Shown here: positions 61,871 to 64,000 of the stretch, one piece after another | Layout of the letters: each line of letters begins with the position of its first letter | Position numbering within the stretch: the stretch's first letter is position 1 | Source: a virus | DNA length: 64,000 bases | Virus record (IMG/VR): IMGVR_UViG_3300033149_004104 | Location: 1 to 64,000 of that record | Reading direction: 5' to 3' (one strand) | Program-made: the position numbers and the translations under genes | The notes under the pieces: generated by a model | The model's database searches: none | What the model saw: the letters and a program-made list of their open reading frames with translations, nothing else | What the model was told of the DNA's origin: nothing

Positions 61871-62609
61871 AATAAAAATACCCGAGGGAAAAAAAGTAAC
61901 TATAAATAAAAATGGAGAACCTTTACTTCCTAATACTCCACTTATCTTAGACGATGACGTAACCATTTCATTATCATCTTCTTTTTCTCCATTTTTAGGA
62001 GCTTTATTTTCATCTCCATCTACTAAAACAGCAAAAATAATTAGTTCATTAGGCGCAATTATAGCTAGAAAATTTGGAGAAGAAAGGGGAGTGTCAACTC
62101 AATTAAAACAATTTGGAATTCAAACTTGGGACTCCACTGATCCTATATCTTTAAATTTAACTTTTTCTTTTTTTAGAGGATTAAGAGGGCTTTATGATGC
62201 TAAGAAGGAAGTATACGACCCGATTATGACTTTATGTGAGTTGCCCTTGCCTTCCTTGGGTGTCTTAGATAGTGTATTAACCGCTCCTGGTCCAACTGGT
62301 GCAGAAGCAGTAGAAGAGGTGGCTTCTTTATTGAGTGAAGAGGCTAAGGCAGCGTTATCCGACCTTACAAATTATTATTCTATAAGAATAGGAAATATAA
62401 TCTCGATTTCAGGAATAGTTATACTTAAAGCAGAGCCCACTTTTACAAGCGAATGTGATGAAAGGGGATATCCCATTTGGGGGCAGATAAACTTAGATAT
62501 AAATTCAATAGAAACCGCTACTGTAGATTTATTAAGAGAAGGCGCTTCTCCTGTAGATAAGATCTCTCCCGAACCAAAGTATACGCCTCCGCCTTTAAGC
62601 GGGCCTTAA
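61860..62609 (+). CDS. Baseplate/tail hub-region protein
   Basis: 249 residues. Proline-rich C-terminus (P-E-P-K-Y-T-P-P-P-L). The core has S-L-N-L-T-F-S-F-F-R-G near 100 and I-S-G-I-V-I-L-K-A-E-P-T-F near 180, ending W-G-Q-I-N-L-D-I, which fits tube-fold baseplate proteins such as gp48-type tube initiators. Assigned by position and beta-rich pattern only. The start overlaps the tape measure gene. Confidence 0.62.
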   Translation: MAYRIKIPEGKKVTINKNGEPLLPNTPLILDDDVTISLSSSFSPFLGALFSSPSTKTAKIISSLGAIIARKFGEERGVSTQLKQFGIQTWDSTDPISLNLTFSFFRGLRGLYDAKKEVYDPIMTLCELPLPSLGVLDSVLTAPGPTGAEAVEEVASLLSEEAKAALSDLTNYYSIRIGNIISISGIVILKAEPTFTSECDERGYPIWGQINLDINSIETATVDLLREGASPVDKISPEPKYTPPPLSGP

Positions 62610-62633
62610 TCTTTAGAGGAGGGCAATTTAGTA

Positions 62634-62945
62634 ATGTTAACACGTTATTCCTTTATGAAAAGCTCAAATACTTTAGCTTCGGATGGTACTTATTATCCCG
62701 ATCCCTTAACTTTCTCTACTCAAAAATTTAGATTTACTGAATACGGTGTAGATTATTCTTTAATTGATATTGATATATCCAGATTTGATATATTAATAAG
62801 CAAAGTTTATAATAATCAAAGATACAAAGATTTAATACTCGATATTAATAATATCGATTATATTTGGAATCAAGAAATAGGACGAACAATAATTTTTCCT
62901 ACTAAATCTGATTTAGAAAGGTTTATCGAAGATTTTATAGAATAA
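62634..62945 (+). CDS. Baseplate wedge gp53-like protein
   Basis: 103 residues. T-R-Y-S-F near the start, D-I-L-I-S-K-V-Y-N-N-Q-R-Y-K-D-L near 60 and I-W-N-Q-E-I-G-R-T-I-I-F-P-T near 85 follow the T4 gp53 plan with a LysM-like C-terminal half. Position between hub-region genes supports it. GAGGAGGG ribosome site. The stop overlaps the next ATG (T-A-A-T-G). Confidence 0.62.
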   Translation: MLTRYSFMKSSNTLASDGTYYPDPLTFSTQKFRFTEYGVDYSLIDIDISRFDILISKVYNNQRYKDLILDINNIDYIWNQEIGRTIIFPTKSDLERFIEDFIE

Positions 62946-64000
62946 TGAAATACTACGGATATAATATAAAATTAAAAATTAATAAGAGCGTTGATCTCGA
63001 TGATCCTAGTCTTTACTCTTTTTCTCTTACAGATAGTATCTTCAACTTACTTAATTTCGGCACTATATCGTTCTATGATATAGGCGGACATTTTAGAGAA
63101 TTTCTAATATTGGAAAACGGCAATGAAGTAAATGTAACTTTTGGTAGAGGGGAGACAATTAATAAATGTAATTATAATATAAAAAGTAACAGTATAGATA
63201 GAACAGAGAGTACAAATAGTATAACAGGAGAAATAAAAACAAAAGTAGAACATGCTTGGGGATCAGCAGATGAAAAAATAAAAAGCATTGCTTACGATGA
63301 TACGATATCTAATATAATTTTAAAACTTGCGAATAGCTATCAATTTAAAAATAAAGATATTACTACAACTCACGATAGAGATATTTGGTATCAACCTTTA
63401 TTAAATGATATTGATTTTATACAACAACAGTTATTGCCTAATGTGTATTCAACTTCAAGTAGCGATACTCCTTTATTTTGTTATACCACATACGATAACA
63501 ATATTCACCTTATTAGCGCAAAAGAAATGTTTGACAAAAAACCAGTAAAAGAATTGTTTTTTACTCCTGCATCTTATAAAGAATTTGAAAGCATGATATT
63601 TGTTTTAAAACACTGGACTGTTAATTCTGATGATTATGATAATTTGTTGAATCAAACCATTACTTATATAGATAAAGAGAGCGGTAGTATAATAGAAAAA
63701 ACAGATAAATTTAAAGATCATTTAATAAATAAAAGCGGTAAGTTATTTCACATAGGAGATGATAATCAAGCTAAAGGATACGAAAAATTCTTATATAAAG
63801 AAAAAGGGCAAAGAGAAAATATCTATAAAGGACAAATTATTAATAAATTAAAAAAGAATTATTTTATAAATGAGTTGATGATTACCTGCCCCTATGATCC
63901 TAATTTAAAAGCAGGAGAAACGATAAAGTTAAATATTTTTTTATCTGGGGAGGGAAAGAATCCTGTAAGATCAAAAAGACTCAGTGGAAAATATATAATT
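62945..64000 (+). CDS. Baseplate hub-type protein (incomplete, runs off the window)
   Basis: ATG 62945 opens a frame that stays open to base 64000 (352 codons). The N-terminal part is beta-rich (F-G-T-I-S-F-Y-D-I-G-G), followed by Y-D-D-T-I-S-N-I-I-L-K-L-A and I-W-Y-Q-P-L-L-N-D-I-D-F-I-Q-Q-Q-L-L-P. That last helix-turn pattern is common in gp27/gpD-like tail hub proteins. The C-terminus lies outside, so length and any fused lysozyme domain are unknown. Confidence 0.65.
   Translation, partial: MKYYGYNIKLKINKSVDLDDPSLYSFSLTDSIFNLLNFGTISFYDIGGHFREFLILENGNEVNVTFGRGETINKCNYNIKSNSIDRTESTNSITGEIKTKVEHAWGSADEKIKSIAYDDTISNIILKLANSYQFKNKDITTTHDRDIWYQPLLNDIDFIQQQLLPNVYSTSSSDTPLFCYTTYDNNIHLISAKEMFDKKPVKELFFTPASYKEFESMIFVLKHWTVNSDDYDNLLNQTITYIDKESGSIIEKTDKFKDHLINKSGKLFHIGDDNQAKGYEKFLYKEKGQRENIYKGQIINKLKKNYFINELMITCPYDPNLKAGETIKLNIFLSGEGKNPVRSKRLSGKYII

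Overview
The window is one continuous stretch of a large, AT-rich tailed-phage (contractile-tail, T4-like in gene content) genome. Every gene I can support is on the + strand and genes are tightly packed, with many 1-10 nt overlaps. The myovirus assignment rests on a large terminase, portal, prohead protease/scaffold, major capsid protein, tail sheath, tail tube, tape measure and baseplate-type genes. The T4 flavour comes from gp46/gp47 recombination proteins, polynucleotide kinase-phosphatase (PseT), RNA ligases 1 and 2 and Dam. A secreted-looking protein with a signal peptide (53459-53959) hints at a Gram-negative host, but the host cannot be named from this sequence.

Layout. 1-1764: three tandem Dam methylase copies, one cut by the window edge and one truncated by an 89-bp deletion. 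1791-7008: Rnl2, gp46, PseT and Rnl1, an RNA-repair/recombination cassette. 7034-8988: small genes, including a two-part protein split by a 14-G homopolymer. 9007-14570: terminase, helicase loader, DnaB-type helicase, DUF932-like protein. 14579-14690: a 112-nt RNA that has the complete tRNA-Ala-like domain of tmRNA but no room for a normal messenger domain. 14707-17727: small genes plus gp47. 17777-24819: head genes. 25083-27170: neck/structural-looking genes. 27163-37276 and 43050-51173: two clusters holding 13 paralogues with C-terminal solenoids of the pentapeptide G-[T/I/V]-W-x-x (about 425 units by hand count). 37285-43030: genes between the clusters, including an AAA-type ATPase. 51223-54755: a tyrosine-phosphatase-like protein, a small membrane/secreted pair and virion-type proteins. 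54769-64000: sheath, tube, chaperone with a probable frameshift, tape measure and baseplate genes, running off the end.

Regulation visible in the sequence. A motif close to TTACTAATATAAT stands upstream of at least fifteen genes, mostly virion genes, and is probably the late promoter. In several places it lies in the loop of an inverted repeat whose 3' arm covers the ribosome binding site or start codon of the next gene. That is the arrangement T4 uses to silence translation from read-through transcripts. One copy, with its own ribosome binding site, sits inside the protease gene and should give a separate scaffold protein. A few copies lie directly against a start codon, implying leaderless mRNAs.

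The most novel material is (a) the GTW pentapeptide family with swappable N-terminal domains and a constant C-terminal cap, (b) the mini-tmRNA, (c) a short module ending K-G-D-K-I-x-I-L shared by six otherwise unrelated proteins, and (d) the poly-G switch-like tract. Family names below are from memory of motifs; no database search was run.
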